In this document: in pieces, positions 17,292 to 27,389 of the stretch | Position numbering within the stretch: the first letter of the stretch is position 1 | How the letters are laid out: each line of letters begins with the position of its first letter | Source of the DNA: Rhodoblastus sp. | GTDB taxonomy: Bacteria; Pseudomonadota; Alphaproteobacteria; Rhizobiales; Beijerinckiaceae | Assembly: GCF_019449565.1 (NCBI RefSeq) | Contig: NZ_JAGRPM010000080.1 | Location: 79,040 to 143,039 of the forward strand | Direction: 5' to 3' | DNA length: 64,000 nucleotides | The notes under the pieces: model-generated | What the model saw: only the letters and a program-made list of their open reading frames with translations | Database searches by the model: none | What the model was told of the DNA's origin: nothing | Made by a program: the position numbers and the translations under genes

Positions 17292-19885
17292 TGGCGATGC
17301 GCTTCCTCCGCCGCCTGAGCCGTCGCATTTTTTGCCGCAGCAGCGCCCTGCCCGCCGCCCGTCCGCGCCATTTCGCCGCCGTCGCGATGGGCCTGGCCGC
17401 TGGCCTCGCCCTGCTCGCCTGCCTCGGCGAAGCGCGCGCGCAGACCCTCAATGACCGTTTCGCCGGCGCGACCGGCAAGAAAGGCCCGATGGTCGTTGAG
17501 GCCAATAGCGTGGTCTATAATGATCAGGCCCATTCGGTCACGGCGGAGGGCGACGCCCAGATTTATTATCAGGGCAAGGTGCTGGAAGCCGACCGGGTCA
17601 CCTATTTCAAGGACACCGGACGCGTCCTGGCCGAGGGCTCGGTCAAGCTCACCGAGCCGGAGGGCGCGGTCACCCATGCCGACAAAATGGAGCTGACCGG
17701 CGACTTCAAGCAGGGCTTCGTCGATTCCGTCCGCGCCGACACCAAGGAGCGCACTCATATCAGCGCGTCGCGTTCCGAAAAGATCGACAGCGATACGACG
17801 GTCTTCCACAAGGGCACCTATACTGCCTGCCCGAGCTGCGCCGAACATCCCGAGCGCGCGCCGATCTGGCGTCTGCGCGCGCAGAAGGTCATCCACAAGA
17901 ACAACGAGCAGATGCTCTATTACGAAGGCGCGACCTTCGAGCTTTACGGTCTGCCGATCGCCTATTTCCCTTTCCTGTCGATGGCTGACCCGAGCGTGAC
18001 GCGCCAGTCCGGCTTCCTCCCGCCGAGAGTTTTCTACAAGTCGACCCTCGGCATGGGCGCCGGCACGCCCTATTTCTGGGTGCTCTCGCCGAATATGGAC
18101 GTGACGCTGACGCCGGCCTATCTGTCGCGCCAGGGCTTCCTCGGCGAAATCGAATTCCGTCATCGGCTGGAAAACGGCTATTATTACATTCAGGCGAGCG
18201 GAATTCATCAGCAGGACGATTCCGCCTTCGCCGCCCAGCCGTGGGGTTCGGGCAACCAGACCAATCGTGGCGAAATCACCTCGCAGGGCGCGATTTGGCT
18301 GAGCCAGAACTGGAAGTTTGGCTGGGACGTGGCGCGCGTTTCGGACAAGTGGTTCCTGAACGATTACGGCTTGCCCAATCCAGTGCTGAACGGCAATTTC
18401 TTCCGTGAAACCTCATCGACTGTCTATCTGAACGGCCAGGGCGACCGCGGCTATTTCGACCTGCGCGGCATTTCCTTCCAGGGCATGGCGAATTTCGACT
18501 ACCAGCCCCAACTCGCCGCCGTCTGGCCAATCCTGGACTATAACAAGGCCATCGACATCGCCCCAGAAAAGACCTTTGGGATCGGCGGCCAGATCACGAT
18601 CGACGCGAACTTCACCAGTTCCTCGGCGTCCTTGGCGTCTTATCAGCAGGTCGGCGCCATCTCGCTCGACGATCAATATGGCCTGCATCCGGTCTGCGTG
18701 AATCCGTTGACCGGCAAGTCGGATTACACCCCGGGGTCGTGCCTCGTGCGCGGCATCGGCGGCAGCTACACCAGCGGCACGATCCAGCTGTCGTGGCAGC
18801 GTAAATATATCGATCCGCTGGGCGAGGTGATCACGCCTTTCGCTTTCATGCGCGCCAATGGCAATTATCTGAGCTACGATACCTCCGGTTCGGCGACCTT
18901 CGGCACGGACACCATCGCCAATTCCTATCAGAGCAATTTCTTCACCCACAACAACCAGCTCATGGGATCCGTCACGCCGGGCGTCGGCGTCGACTGGCGC
19001 TATCCCATTCTGGCGCGCACGCCAATCGGCGCGCTGGTCATAGAACCCATCGGTCAGATCATCGCCCGTCCAAACACCCAGATTTCGAACACAATCGTCA
19101 ATATGGACGCCCAGAGTCTGGTGTTCGACGATTCGAACCTGTTCGAATGGAACAAATATTCCGGTTACGACCGTTTCGAGACCGGCGTTCGGGCCAATTA
19201 CGGCGCTCAGTTCACGCTCGACATGAACAAGAACGGCTATCTGAACGCCATGTTCGGCCAGTCGGCGCAGCTCGCGGGAACGAATTCCTACGCCACGCCC
19301 GACGCCGCCAATATCGGCCTCGAATCAGGCCTCAATACACGCATGTCGGACTATGTCGGGCGCGTGACCTATACGCCGAACACCAACTATACTTTCGTCG
19401 CGAAGGCGCGTTTCAACGAGGCCAACTGGTCGCTCGATCGTCTCGACGTCGGAGGCCACGCTCATTACGGCCCGCTGGATCTCAGTGCGCAATTCGCCAA
19501 TTACACGCAGCAGCCACAGATTGGCTATATCTACCGGCGCGAAGGTTTGCAGCTCGCGACGCGTTATGACGTGCTGGAGCATTATTTCGTCTCTGGCAGC
19601 ATCAATTTCGATCTGAGCCGCCATTATTATTATCCGGCCTACCTACCCACGCAGCAGCCGATCTACTCGATCGCGACCTGGGGCCTTGGCATGGGCTATA
19701 ATGACGACTGCACAAAATTGATGATCAATTACATCAATCAAATCTCGGATAATTACGGCAATCCGCCCGTCTACACCCGCAACCAGACTGTGCTACTCAC
19801 CCTCGATTTGCGCACGCTCGGCGACATCAAGGCGCCGATCTCCCTGTCGCCGTCGCAAATTCAGGACGGCCAGCGCTACAACTGA
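17291..19885 (+). CDS. lptD: LPS-assembly outer-membrane protein LptD
   Basis: An 864-aa protein. The start ATG overlaps the lptG stop. A signal peptide ends near EARAQ. Residues about 60-190 are the OstA/LptA-like jellyroll with regularly repeated VVEANSVVYN-type strands. The remainder is a large beta-barrel with alternating aromatic strands. Cysteines occur as CPSC after the jellyroll, in VCVNP and GSCLV in the barrel, and in NDDC near the end; these may form the disulfides known to govern LptD activity, though spacing differs from E. coli. LptD with LptE inserts LPS into the outer leaflet. Confidence 0.94.
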   Translation: MAMRFLRRLSRRIFCRSSALPAARPRHFAAVAMGLAAGLALLACLGEARAQTLNDRFAGATGKKGPMVVEANSVVYNDQAHSVTAEGDAQIYYQGKVLEADRVTYFKDTGRVLAEGSVKLTEPEGAVTHADKMELTGDFKQGFVDSVRADTKERTHISASRSEKIDSDTTVFHKGTYTACPSCAEHPERAPIWRLRAQKVIHKNNEQMLYYEGATFELYGLPIAYFPFLSMADPSVTRQSGFLPPRVFYKSTLGMGAGTPYFWVLSPNMDVTLTPAYLSRQGFLGEIEFRHRLENGYYYIQASGIHQQDDSAFAAQPWGSGNQTNRGEITSQGAIWLSQNWKFGWDVARVSDKWFLNDYGLPNPVLNGNFFRETSSTVYLNGQGDRGYFDLRGISFQGMANFDYQPQLAAVWPILDYNKAIDIAPEKTFGIGGQITIDANFTSSSASLASYQQVGAISLDDQYGLHPVCVNPLTGKSDYTPGSCLVRGIGGSYTSGTIQLSWQRKYIDPLGEVITPFAFMRANGNYLSYDTSGSATFGTDTIANSYQSNFFTHNNQLMGSVTPGVGVDWRYPILARTPIGALVIEPIGQIIARPNTQISNTIVNMDAQSLVFDDSNLFEWNKYSGYDRFETGVRANYGAQFTLDMNKNGYLNAMFGQSAQLAGTNSYATPDAANIGLESGLNTRMSDYVGRVTYTPNTNYTFVAKARFNEANWSLDRLDVGGHAHYGPLDLSAQFANYTQQPQIGYIYRREGLQLATRYDVLEHYFVSGSINFDLSRHYYYPAYLPTQQPIYSIATWGLGMGYNDDCTKLMINYINQISDNYGNPPVYTRNQTVLLTLDLRTLGDIKAPISLSPSQIQDGQRYN

Positions 19886-20080
19886 TTTTGCCAAATTGCC
19901 GCGCGCCTCGTCCCGATCTGGCGAAGCGCGCGGAAAAACTGTATGGCTCAGCTTCCTCGCATCGAATTGCTGCCGCAATTTTCGGAAATGGGAGGAGGCG
20001 CAATTCTCGTGGCGCGCGCGGTAGCCTTGTTGGGCTCTGCGCGAGGCGTCGACGCAAACTGGCTGAAACGGATCGCAGGA

Positions 20081-21013
20081 ATGAAAAAAAGGGATAACCG
20101 GTTCTGGGCCGAAAATTGGCGCGCATTCGCTTTGGCCTTGCTGGCCATTTTGGCGATCTGTCCGGCGCAGGCCGTCCGCGCCCAGACGATCGTCGCCAGC
20201 GTCAACGGCGATCCCATCACCTCGCTTGACATCTCCGAGCGCGAAAAGCTGCTCCGCGCGATCGGCCAGCCGTCGTCACCCTCTGCCGCACTCGAAAGCC
20301 TCATCGAATCCCGTGTCAAGGCGAGCGAGATCAACAAATATGGCATCAAGGTCTCGCCGAACGAATTCGGGCCGACTCTCAATTATTACGCCGAAAAGGG
20401 CCATATGACGGTCGCCGCCCTGTCGCAGCGGGTTTCGGCGGCCCATATCGACCCGAAACATGTCGAGAATTTTTTCGCGATTCAGCAGGCGTTCACCCTT
20501 TACGCCCGGGCGCGCAATCGCGCCGTTGAGGTCAGCCAGCAGGACGTCGACGCCGAGGTCGGGCGCGATAAAAAACTCGCCAATGAGCAGTCCTTCACAC
20601 TGCGCCAGGTGGTTCTGATCCTGTCGACGACAGCAAGCGAGGCTGCTTTGCAGGACGCCGCAAAGAAGATGGAAGGCCTGCGCGCCCGCTTCACGAGTTG
20701 CGATACGGGCGTGAAAGCCGCGACGGAAAGCGGTCAGTTCGTCGTCCGCGAGCCCATCACGCGAAGCTCATCTCAGCTTGGCGAGCAATTGGTCGCCCTT
20801 CTCGACAAGACGCCTGTCGGCCACCTGACCCCTCCAAGCCGCGATTCGACAGGTCTGGTTGCGATCGCCATCTGCGCGCGCAAGGCGGCTGGCGCCGACG
20901 CCGCGAAAGAAGTCGCCCAGCAAAAGCTGTTGCAGCGCATCGTCGAGGGTCAAGCGCAAAAGATCTATGAAGAGTTGCGCTCCCATGCGGTGATCGTCAA
21001 GAAAGGGCAATGA
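20081..21013 (+). CDS. SurA-like periplasmic chaperone / peptidyl-prolyl isomerase
   Basis: A 310-aa secreted protein. The ATG at 20081 gives an ideal signal peptide (basic MKKRDNR, hydrophobic core, AVRAQ cleavage region). An upstream ATG at 19943 would add 46 residues. A SurA N-terminal domain follows with IVASVNGDPIT and helices containing LIESRVKASEINKYG. Residues about 165-270 form a parvulin-like segment (SFTLRQVVLIL, then DKTPVGHLTPP) that is diverged and may be inactive. It lies between lptD and pdxA in the classical lptD-surA-pdxA-rsmA order, which supports an outer-membrane-protein folding role. Confidence 0.85.
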   Translation: MKKRDNRFWAENWRAFALALLAILAICPAQAVRAQTIVASVNGDPITSLDISEREKLLRAIGQPSSPSAALESLIESRVKASEINKYGIKVSPNEFGPTLNYYAEKGHMTVAALSQRVSAAHIDPKHVENFFAIQQAFTLYARARNRAVEVSQQDVDAEVGRDKKLANEQSFTLRQVVLILSTTASEAALQDAAKKMEGLRARFTSCDTGVKAATESGQFVVREPITRSSSQLGEQLVALLDKTPVGHLTPPSRDSTGLVAIAICARKAAGADAAKEVAQQKLLQRIVEGQAQKIYEELRSHAVIVKKGQ

Positions 21014-22017
21014 GCGCGCTTCCGCCGCTTTGCCTGACCCAGGGCGACCCTTCCGGAATCGGGCCGGACATCACTTTGGCGCTCTATCGCCAAAGGCGGG
21101 AAAGCGGCGAGCCCTTCTTCGTTCTCGCGGATCCGGACTTGCTTCGCCGCCGCGCGGAACTGCTTGGGTTGGCGATTGAAATCGCCGAAGCGACGCCCGA
21201 GCAGGCTCATTCGGTTTTTACCTCGGCGCTGCCGGTCGCGCCGCTCAAGGCTCCGGTCAAGGGCTCGCCGGGCCAGCCCGACCCGTCCGACGCGCCTGCC
21301 GTCATCGAGGCGATCTCGCGCGCGGTCGCTTTGGTCCGCGACGGCCGCGCCAGCGCCATCGTCACCAATCCCATCGCCAAATCTGTGCTGTATCGCGCAG
21401 GCTTCGCGCATCCTGGCCACACCGAATATCTCGGCGAACTGGCGCGTGAGCATTGGGGCGTCCCCTGCCGCCCGGTCATGATGCTGTGGTCGCGCGATCT
21501 CGTGGTCGTTCCGGCCACCATTCATGTCCCGCTGGCGCGCGTTCCCAACCTGCTCAAGACGGAGGAGCTCGTCGAGATCGGCGCGATCGTGATCGAAGCC
21601 TGCAAGCGCGATTTCGGCATTGCGCGGCCCCGGCTGGTTTTTGCCGGCCTCAATCCGCACGCCGGCGAGGATGGCGCCATTGGCCGCGAAGACATTGAAA
21701 TCATCGCGCCCGCCGTTGCGCGCCTCGCGGCGCAGGGCCACGACGTTCGCGGACCGCTGCCCGCCGATACGATGTTTCACGCCGCCGCGCGCGCCACCTA
21801 TGACGTCGCCATCTGCGCCTATCACGATCAGGCGCTCATCCCTCTGAAAACGCTAGCCTTCGACAGCGGCGTCAACGTGACCCTGGGCCTGCCCTTCATC
21901 CGCACCTCGCCCGATCACGGCACAGCCTTCGATATCGCGGGGACCGGCGCGGCGCGGCCGACCAGCCTCGCGGAGGCGGTGGCGCTTGCGGGCCGCATGG
22001 CGCGGGCGCGCGCATGA
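21010..22017 (+). CDS. pdxA: 4-hydroxythreonine-4-phosphate dehydrogenase
   Basis: A 335-aa NAD-dependent enzyme of vitamin B6 synthesis, acting before PdxJ. Signature regions are [12 protein letters not shown] at the start, [19 protein letters not shown] with metal-binding His, PHAGEDG, and DTMFH near the substrate site. [10 protein letters not shown] and [12 protein letters not shown] complete the set. The ATG overlaps the surA-like stop by four bases (ATGA), and the stop overlaps rsmA in the same way. Confidence 0.96.
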   Translation: MSALPPLCLTQGDPSGIGPDITLALYRQRRESGEPFFVLADPDLLRRRAELLGLAIEIAEATPEQAHSVFTSALPVAPLKAPVKGSPGQPDPSDAPAVIEAISRAVALVRDGRASAIVTNPIAKSVLYRAGFAHPGHTEYLGELAREHWGVPCRPVMMLWSRDLVVVPATIHVPLARVPNLLKTEELVEIGAIVIEACKRDFGIARPRLVFAGLNPHAGEDGAIGREDIEIIAPAVARLAAQGHDVRGPLPADTMFHAAARATYDVAICAYHDQALIPLKTLAFDSGVNVTLGLPFIRTSPDHGTAFDIAGTGAARPTSLAEAVALAGRMARARA

Positions 22018-22877
22018 GCGATTCCCTGCCGCCCCTGCGCGAGGTCGTCGCCAAGCATGGCCTCGCGGCGAAGAAATCGCTCGGCCAGAACTTCCTGTTC
22101 GATCTCAATCTCACCGGCAAGATCGCCCGAGCCGCCGGACCGCTGGAAGGGGCGACCGTGCTCGAGATCGGACCGGGGCCCGGCGGCCTGACCCGCGCGT
22201 TGCTCGCCAATGGCGCTAAAAAGGTCATCGCGGTGGAGCGCGACGAACGCTGTCTCGCCGCGCTGGAGGAGATCGCAGGAGCCTACCCCGGCCGTCTCGA
22301 GATTGTTCCGGGCGACGCGCTGGCGCTCGACTATCCAGCCTTTCTCGCCCAACGTGGCATTGCCGGCAAGATCCGGATCTGCGCAAACCTGCCCTATAAT
22401 ATCGGCACGCAATTGCTGGCGGGCTGGCTTTCCGCCGAGCCCTGGCCGCCCTTTTACGAGCGCATGGTGCTGATGTTCCAGCGCGAGGTCGCCGAGCGCA
22501 TCGTGGCGACGCCGCGCGAGCGGGCCGACTATGGCCGGCTTGGCGTGCTTGCCGGCTGGCGCAGCGCGTCGCGCATCCTGTTCGACGTGCCGCCCTCGGC
22601 CTTCACGCCGCCGCCCAAGATCGTTTCAAGCGTCGTCGAATTGCGCCCGCGTGCCGAACCGATCCCCTGCGACGCCAAGGCGCTGGAAATGGTCACGCTC
22701 GCCGCCTTCGGGCAAAGACGAAAGATGTTGCGCCAGTCGCTGAAAAGCTTGCCGGGAATCGGCGATCCGGCGCCCTTGCTGGAAGAGGCCGCGATCGAGC
22801 CGACCCGCAGGGCCGAGGAGATCGAGGTGGCGGGCTTCTGCGCCCTCGCCCGCGCCTATGCGGCGCGACGCGGCTAG
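22014..22877 (+). CDS. rsmA: 16S rRNA dimethyladenosine transferase
   Basis: A 287-aa SAM-dependent enzyme (KsgA) dimethylating A1518 and A1519 of 16S rRNA during small-subunit maturation. [11 protein letters not shown] is the family opening. The SAM-binding motif is [12 protein letters not shown], and the catalytic motif NLPYNIGT sits in the middle. The C-terminal helical domain carries [15 protein letters not shown]. It is the last gene of the lpt-surA-pdxA operon and converges on the minus-strand YqjE-like gene, with only 3 bases between the two stops. Confidence 0.97.
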   Translation: MSDSLPPLREVVAKHGLAAKKSLGQNFLFDLNLTGKIARAAGPLEGATVLEIGPGPGGLTRALLANGAKKVIAVERDERCLAALEEIAGAYPGRLEIVPGDALALDYPAFLAQRGIAGKIRICANLPYNIGTQLLAGWLSAEPWPPFYERMVLMFQREVAERIVATPRERADYGRLGVLAGWRSASRILFDVPPSAFTPPPKIVSSVVELRPRAEPIPCDAKALEMVTLAAFGQRRKMLRQSLKSLPGIGDPAPLLEEAAIEPTRRAEEIEVAGFCALARAYAARRG

Positions 22878-22880
22878 GCC

Positions 22881-23306
22881 TCAAGTTTCGCCTTCGGCCT
22901 TCGGTTTCGCGCTCAGGGCGCGGAGCAGCGCAAGAACCGCCGCCGCAGCCGCCGCAAGGCCCATGACAAGGCGCGGATTGCCGGTTGCGAGGCGCGCCGC
23001 GATGGGCGCCGCCCGGACCAGCGTATTGGTCTTCACGGCGACCTCGATCTGCTCCGTCGCGCGCGTCAACGCCTTGACGGCGACAAGGAGAAGGATCGCG
23101 CCGACGACCAGCGCTCCTCCAGCGACCGCGAGCGCCGCCTGCCAGGGCGCGATTTGGCTGAGCAAGGCCAAATAGGCCGCGAAGGCCAGAAAGGCCACGG
23201 TCAGCACGACGAGCGCCGCGCCGATGAGCGCGGCGAGCGCGAAGACCCGAAAACGGCGGGAAAGAACGGCGGTCTCCACGCCCATGGCCGCGAATATTCC
23301 GCTCAT
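22881..23306 (-). CDS. Phage-holin-like membrane protein (YqjE type)
   Basis: A 141-aa protein with two long hydrophobic helices near residues 20-50 and 60-85, and a third weak Ala-rich hydrophobic stretch near the end. Pairing with a DUF883-type gene upstream and the two-helix hairpin suit the Holin-X/YqjE superfamily. Its ATG overlaps the upstream stop by four bases (ATGA). It is probably a stress-related inner-membrane protein; no enzymatic residues are visible. Confidence 0.6.
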   Translation of the reverse strand: MSGIFAAMGVETAVLSRRFRVFALAALIGAALVVLTVAFLAFAAYLALLSQIAPWQAALAVAGGALVVGAILLLVAVKALTRATEQIEVAVKTNTLVRAAPIAARLATGNPRLVMGLAAAAAAVLALLRALSAKPKAEGET

Positions 23307-23629
23307 GAGCGTCGATCCCCTTTCCGCCAGAGCCCGAGGATCAGGCCCACGCCGACGGCCCCCACGAGCCATGCCAGCGGATTGCGGCGCACCGCCGCGC
23401 TGAGGTCTTCGAGCTTGGCGAGGCCGAGATCCCGCGCGTCGTCGGCGACGCCGGCGAAGTTTTTCGCGGCGGCATGGCGCGCCTGTTTCAACGCATCGAG
23501 GGTGGCGGCGGAATCGACGCCAAGAAGCGCGGCGAGATCTTCCATCGCCGTCTGAACGGCGCGAAGGGCTTCCGCGACGGGGGCTGGCTTCGAGTCATCC
23601 GGGATTTCGGGTTCACGCTTGTAGCTCAT
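23303..23629 (-). CDS. ElaB/YqjD (DUF883)-like membrane-anchored protein
   Basis: A 108-aa protein with a long charged helix region (residues about 15-75, heptad-like Ala/Leu) followed by a single C-terminal membrane helix, LAWLVGAVGVGLILGLW, preceded by VRRNP. This tail is diagnostic for the ElaB/YqjD family, whose E. coli member binds ribosomes at the inner membrane in stationary phase. The start at 23629 has GGAGG five bases upstream. It is coupled to the YqjE-like gene. Confidence 0.7.
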   Translation of the reverse strand: MSYKREPEIPDDSKPAPVAEALRAVQTAMEDLAALLGVDSAATLDALKQARHAAAKNFAGVADDARDLGLAKLEDLSAAVRRNPLAWLVGAVGVGLILGLWRKGDRRS

Positions 23630-23712
23630 GCCGGCCTCCGGGGGCGTGTGCAAGGCTTTCGACCTCGCCATTGACCTCAAGTCTAGCAGAACCGTGGCCG
23701 GAGCCGAAATGG

Positions 23713-24372
23713 TCAGACGTCTTCGGCCAGCAGCGTGGCGACGAAATCGTCGACGGCTTTCGCCACGCGTGGCCTGCGCAGCCGTTCGGCGCGCACGATG
23801 GCCAGCAGATCGTCAAAGGTTTTCTGGATGTCGTCATTGATCAGGACGTAATCATAGTCGGCCCAGCGTCCGATCTCGTGCCGCGCGTTTTCGAGCCTGT
23901 GGGCGATTGTGTCCTGGCTGTCCTCGGCGCGGCGTTCGAGTCGCGCCCGCAATTCGCGCATCGACGGCGGCAGAACGAAAATGGTGACGACGTCGCGCGG
24001 CATTTTCTCCCGCACCTGCCGGGCGCCTTGATAATCAATGTCGAACAATACGTCCCGGCCCTGCGACAGGGTCGCCTCGACCTGGCCGCGCGGCGTGCCG
24101 TAGAAATTGCCGTGGACCTCGGCATGTTCGAGCAATTCGCCGGCGTCGCGGCGGCGCGCGAATTCCTCCTGGTCGATGAAATGATAGTGGATGCCGTCCG
24201 CCTCGCTGGAGCGGCGCTTGCGGGTCGTCAGGGAGATCGAAAGCCTGAAGTCGAGCTCCTGCTTCTGCAGCAGCATGCGCGTGAGCGTGGTCTTGCCCGC
24301 GCCAGAAGGCGAGGAGAGAATCAGCATCAGCCCCCGGCGGCCGCCGGGAAGCGCCGTAGCTTCCATTTCCAT
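23713..24372 (-). CDS. gmk: Guanylate kinase
   Basis: A 219-aa kinase converting GMP to GDP. The P-loop is SSPSGAGKTTL, followed by the GMP-binding region SLTTRKRR and EHAEVHGNFYGTP, with VLFDIDYQGA further on. Length is typical. The start is one of two ATG codons (24372 or 24366); the latter would shorten the protein by two residues. It lies 5 bp after yicC, the conserved bacterial yicC-gmk pair. Confidence 0.96.
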   Translation of the reverse strand: MEMEATALPGGRRGLMLILSSPSGAGKTTLTRMLLQKQELDFRLSISLTTRKRRSSEADGIHYHFIDQEEFARRRDAGELLEHAEVHGNFYGTPRGQVEATLSQGRDVLFDIDYQGARQVREKMPRDVVTIFVLPPSMRELRARLERRAEDSQDTIAHRLENARHEIGRWADYDYVLINDDIQKTFDDLLAIVRAERLRRPRVAKAVDDFVATLLAEDV

Positions 24373-24377
24373 TCAGA

Positions 24378-25262
24378 TCACTCGATATTTTGCGCCTGCT
24401 CGCGCAATTGCTCCACTTCGACCTTCAAATCAAGGCCGATCGCCGTCAAAGCCGCATCATTGGACTTGGCGCAGAGCGTGTTGGTCTCGCGCCCGAACTC
24501 TTGCGCCAGGAAATCCAGCCGGCGCCCGACGGCGCCCCCTTCCGCCAGCAGCTTGCGCGCGGCGAAGACATGCGAGACCAGCCGGTCCAGTTCTTCGCGG
24601 ATATCGGCCTTGGCTGCCATCAGAACCGCCTCCTGATGCAGCCGGGCGTCGTCGAGGCGGCCCGTTTCGGCGATCAGGGCGACGGCCGCGCGCAGCCTTT
24701 CGCGCACCGCCGACGGATGGCGGCCGGGGCAAAGATCGGCGGCCTTTGTGAGATCGCCGATCCGGTTGAGTCTTTGATTGAGAAGGGCCGCCAGAGCGGC
24801 GCCCTCGCCCGCCCGCATGGCGCAGAGCTGCTTGAGCGCCCGTCCAAGGCCGGCGAGAATTTCCGCCTGCGCCGCCGCTTGAGCAGCCTCGTCCTCTTCC
24901 GTCTCGACGGTTTCGATCACGCCGCGCACGGCGAGGAGCCCATCGAGCGTCAGGGGGCCGATATGATTCGGACGTTTGATGTCAGCGAGCGAGTCCATCA
25001 GATGGACGAGCAGGTCGCGATTGACCCGCGCCGAGAGCGAGGGAGATTCGCGCGTCACGCTGAGATTGGCGTAGCAGGCTCCGCGCGCCAGCGCCCCGGA
25101 AATGGCCGTTCGTATGGGCTTGTCGAGATCGTCGAAGCCCGGCGGCAGGCGCAGCCGTAGATCGAGCGCCTTCGAATTGACCGTCTTGATCTCCCAGTTC
25201 CAGCGATAGGGAGCGGAAAAGCCGGACTCCCTCGCGAAACCCGTCATGCTGGAAACCGTCAT
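24378..25262 (-). CDS. yicC: YicC-family endoribonuclease
   Basis: A 294-aa protein opening SSMTGFARESG with WEIKTVNSKALDLRLRLP, the YicC N-terminal signature. The C-terminal DUF1732 part includes DIREELDRLVSH and LDFLAQEFGRETNTLCAKS, strongly conserved across the family. Members are described as endoribonucleases that act on small RNAs. It is adjacent to gmk in an order found in many bacteria. Its substrate in this organism is unknown. Confidence 0.93.
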   Translation of the reverse strand: MTVSSMTGFARESGFSAPYRWNWEIKTVNSKALDLRLRLPPGFDDLDKPIRTAISGALARGACYANLSVTRESPSLSARVNRDLLVHLMDSLADIKRPNHIGPLTLDGLLAVRGVIETVETEEDEAAQAAAQAEILAGLGRALKQLCAMRAGEGAALAALLNQRLNRIGDLTKAADLCPGRHPSAVRERLRAAVALIAETGRLDDARLHQEAVLMAAKADIREELDRLVSHVFAARKLLAEGGAVGRRLDFLAQEFGRETNTLCAKSNDAALTAIGLDLKVEVEQLREQAQNIE

Positions 25263-25398
25263 TCAAAATCCTGTCCGGCGTCAATTGGGCATGGCCTGAT
25301 CCAGCCATCGCACCTCAATCGCCTATAGCAGGATTCGTCAAGCAAAACTCAGCAAATCTATGCGGCCGGGCCTGATCGGCTGGCGCCTGTTTTCCGGC

Positions 25399-27303
25399 TT
25401 ATTTTCCAGCCTTGGCGCTGGTTTTCGCGGGCGGCGCATCGACCGATTTGGGGCTGTTGAGATCCCAGGCCTTATCCAGAAGCGGATCGAGCGCCGTGCC
25501 TTCCACGGCGTCGTAAATGCGCGGCTTGCCATTGGGGGCGGGATTGACGATGCCTCCGGCATAGCCGAGGGCGCTGCTTTCCACCGGCGCCGCCGGGCCG
25601 TCGAGATCGGCGGCGGCGACGACGCGCCCGCGCGCGTCCGGCGCCCTCGGCGTCTGAACCTCGGCGGCGGGCCCGTCGAGATCATTTTCGGCCCGCGTGA
25701 TGCCGCCGAGCTGGACGTCGCCGAGCGCGCCGGCATATTGCGCCGGCGTTGCGAGGCCCTGAGCCGGGACATAGTCGGCAAGGCGAACCGGACCTGCGGG
25801 CGCGCCGGGAAGTACGGGCGAGACGCGTGCGATCAGGGCCGGGTCATGCGCCAGCCGCGGCGGCAAAGGCGTCCGGCCGACGCGACGAGCGTCAAATTCA
25901 GGCGCATTCGGCGCGAGGCCATATTGCGAGGGCCTTGCGCGCTCGGCCCCCTTGTCGCGGCGAGGCGCCGGGGCGGCCGGAGCGACCGCCGCCGGCGGCT
26001 GAGCTGCAGGAGCCTGAGTCGCGGTCGCAGGGGCGCCTGGAGCCGGACCGGCCGGGGCTCCCGGAGCCTTGACTTTGCTGTTCTGCTCGATCTGGCGCCA
26101 GCGCTGTACATTGCGGTTATGGGAATCGAGCGAATCGGAAAAGACGTGGCCGCCGGTCCCATCCGCGACGAAATACAGATCCTGCGTGCGCGACGGATTG
26201 GCGACGGCCTCCATCGCGGCGCGGCCGGGATTGGCGATCGGGCCAGGCGGCAACCCATCGATGACATAGGTGTTATAGGCGCTGGCGGTGTCAATGTCCG
26301 TGCGCGTCAGCGGCCGGCCCAGCGGCCCCTGCCCGCCGACCAGGCCATAGACGATGGTGGGGTCCGATTGCAGCCGCATATGTTTGCGCAAGCGATTGAT
26401 GAAAACGGCGGCGACGCGCGGACGCTCGTCCGCCTTGCCGGTCTCCTTTTCCACGATCGAGGCAAGCGTTACCAATTCATAGGGCGAGGACAGCGGCAGG
26501 TCCGATGCGCGGCGGCGCCAGATCTCGTCGAGCAGCGCCTTCTGGTCGTGCACCATTTGCTGAAGAAGCTTGTCGCGACTGTTGCCGCGCTGGAACTTAT
26601 ATGTTTCCGGCAGGAGCGCGCCTTCGCGCGGAATATCGCGGATATCGCCGGCCAAAAAATCGCTTTCGCGGAGTCGCTCAACGATCTGCTGGCTGGTCAG
26701 ACCCTCGGGAATGGTGAGCGAATGCAGGATCGCCTTGCCGGACACGATGGTGTCGATCACTTCCTGCAGCGAGGCGTTTTGCTTGAACAGATATTCGCCC
26801 GCCTTGAGCTTGGAGCGGGCTCCTTCGACGAACAGGGTGAGAGTGAACAGGAACGGGCTGTCGATAACCCCCTGGGTCTGCAATTGCTCAATGATCTGAT
26901 CGGCATCCGAGCCTTGCTGGATGTAGACGACCTTGTCGGCGGTCAGCGGCCCGGGCGCGCGCACGGCGCGGTCCGCGAAAACGGCTCCGACGCCGGCAAG
27001 AAGCGCAGCGGCAAGCAGAAAAGTCAGGAAGCCGGAAGCGGCGCCGAGGCGCGAAGGCTTGCGCTTTTTTTCTGGGGGCGGCGGCGGCGGCGCGTCTTGG
27101 GGATGCAGGGCCTCGGCGGGGCTCAGCGCCCCGCGACGACCAAACAGGCTGGCGCCCGACCGTTCCGCCGGAGCGCTTTCAGGCGTGTGCTGGACGGCAT
27201 GATCCTGGGACGCATGATCTTGGACGCCCGAATCATGGCCGCCCCCATCGTGGCTTCCAGATTCCTGGCCACCCGGTTCGGTGTCCCGCGGTTTTTCGCT
27301 CAT
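25399..27303 (-). CDS. mltG: Endolytic transglycosylase MltG with long extensions
   Basis: A 634-aa protein. One membrane helix lies near residues 85-110 (SGFLTFLLAAALLAGVGAVF). The periplasmic YceG domain follows, with IPEGLTSQQI, LLPETYKF and the catalytic glutamate in ASIVEKETG, then GLPPGPIANPG. MltG cuts nascent glycan strands and sets their length. Unusual parts are a cytoplasmic N-terminus of about 80 residues rich in Gly, His, Asp and Pro, and a C-terminal extension of roughly 200 residues rich in Pro and Ala beyond the YceG domain. It follows fabF on the same strand. Confidence 0.92.
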   Translation of the reverse strand: MSEKPRDTEPGGQESGSHDGGGHDSGVQDHASQDHAVQHTPESAPAERSGASLFGRRGALSPAEALHPQDAPPPPPPEKKRKPSRLGAASGFLTFLLAAALLAGVGAVFADRAVRAPGPLTADKVVYIQQGSDADQIIEQLQTQGVIDSPFLFTLTLFVEGARSKLKAGEYLFKQNASLQEVIDTIVSGKAILHSLTIPEGLTSQQIVERLRESDFLAGDIRDIPREGALLPETYKFQRGNSRDKLLQQMVHDQKALLDEIWRRRASDLPLSSPYELVTLASIVEKETGKADERPRVAAVFINRLRKHMRLQSDPTIVYGLVGGQGPLGRPLTRTDIDTASAYNTYVIDGLPPGPIANPGRAAMEAVANPSRTQDLYFVADGTGGHVFSDSLDSHNRNVQRWRQIEQNSKVKAPGAPAGPAPGAPATATQAPAAQPPAAVAPAAPAPRRDKGAERARPSQYGLAPNAPEFDARRVGRTPLPPRLAHDPALIARVSPVLPGAPAGPVRLADYVPAQGLATPAQYAGALGDVQLGGITRAENDLDGPAAEVQTPRAPDARGRVVAAADLDGPAAPVESSALGYAGGIVNPAPNGKPRIYDAVEGTALDPLLDKAWDLNSPKSVDAPPAKTSAKAGK

Positions 27304-27389
27304 GCCTTTGGCGCGCCTTGCTCTGATCCGCTTGCGCGGCGAAAGATCATTCCACAGTTTGCCTTAATTTATGGCGAATTGAGGATCGA

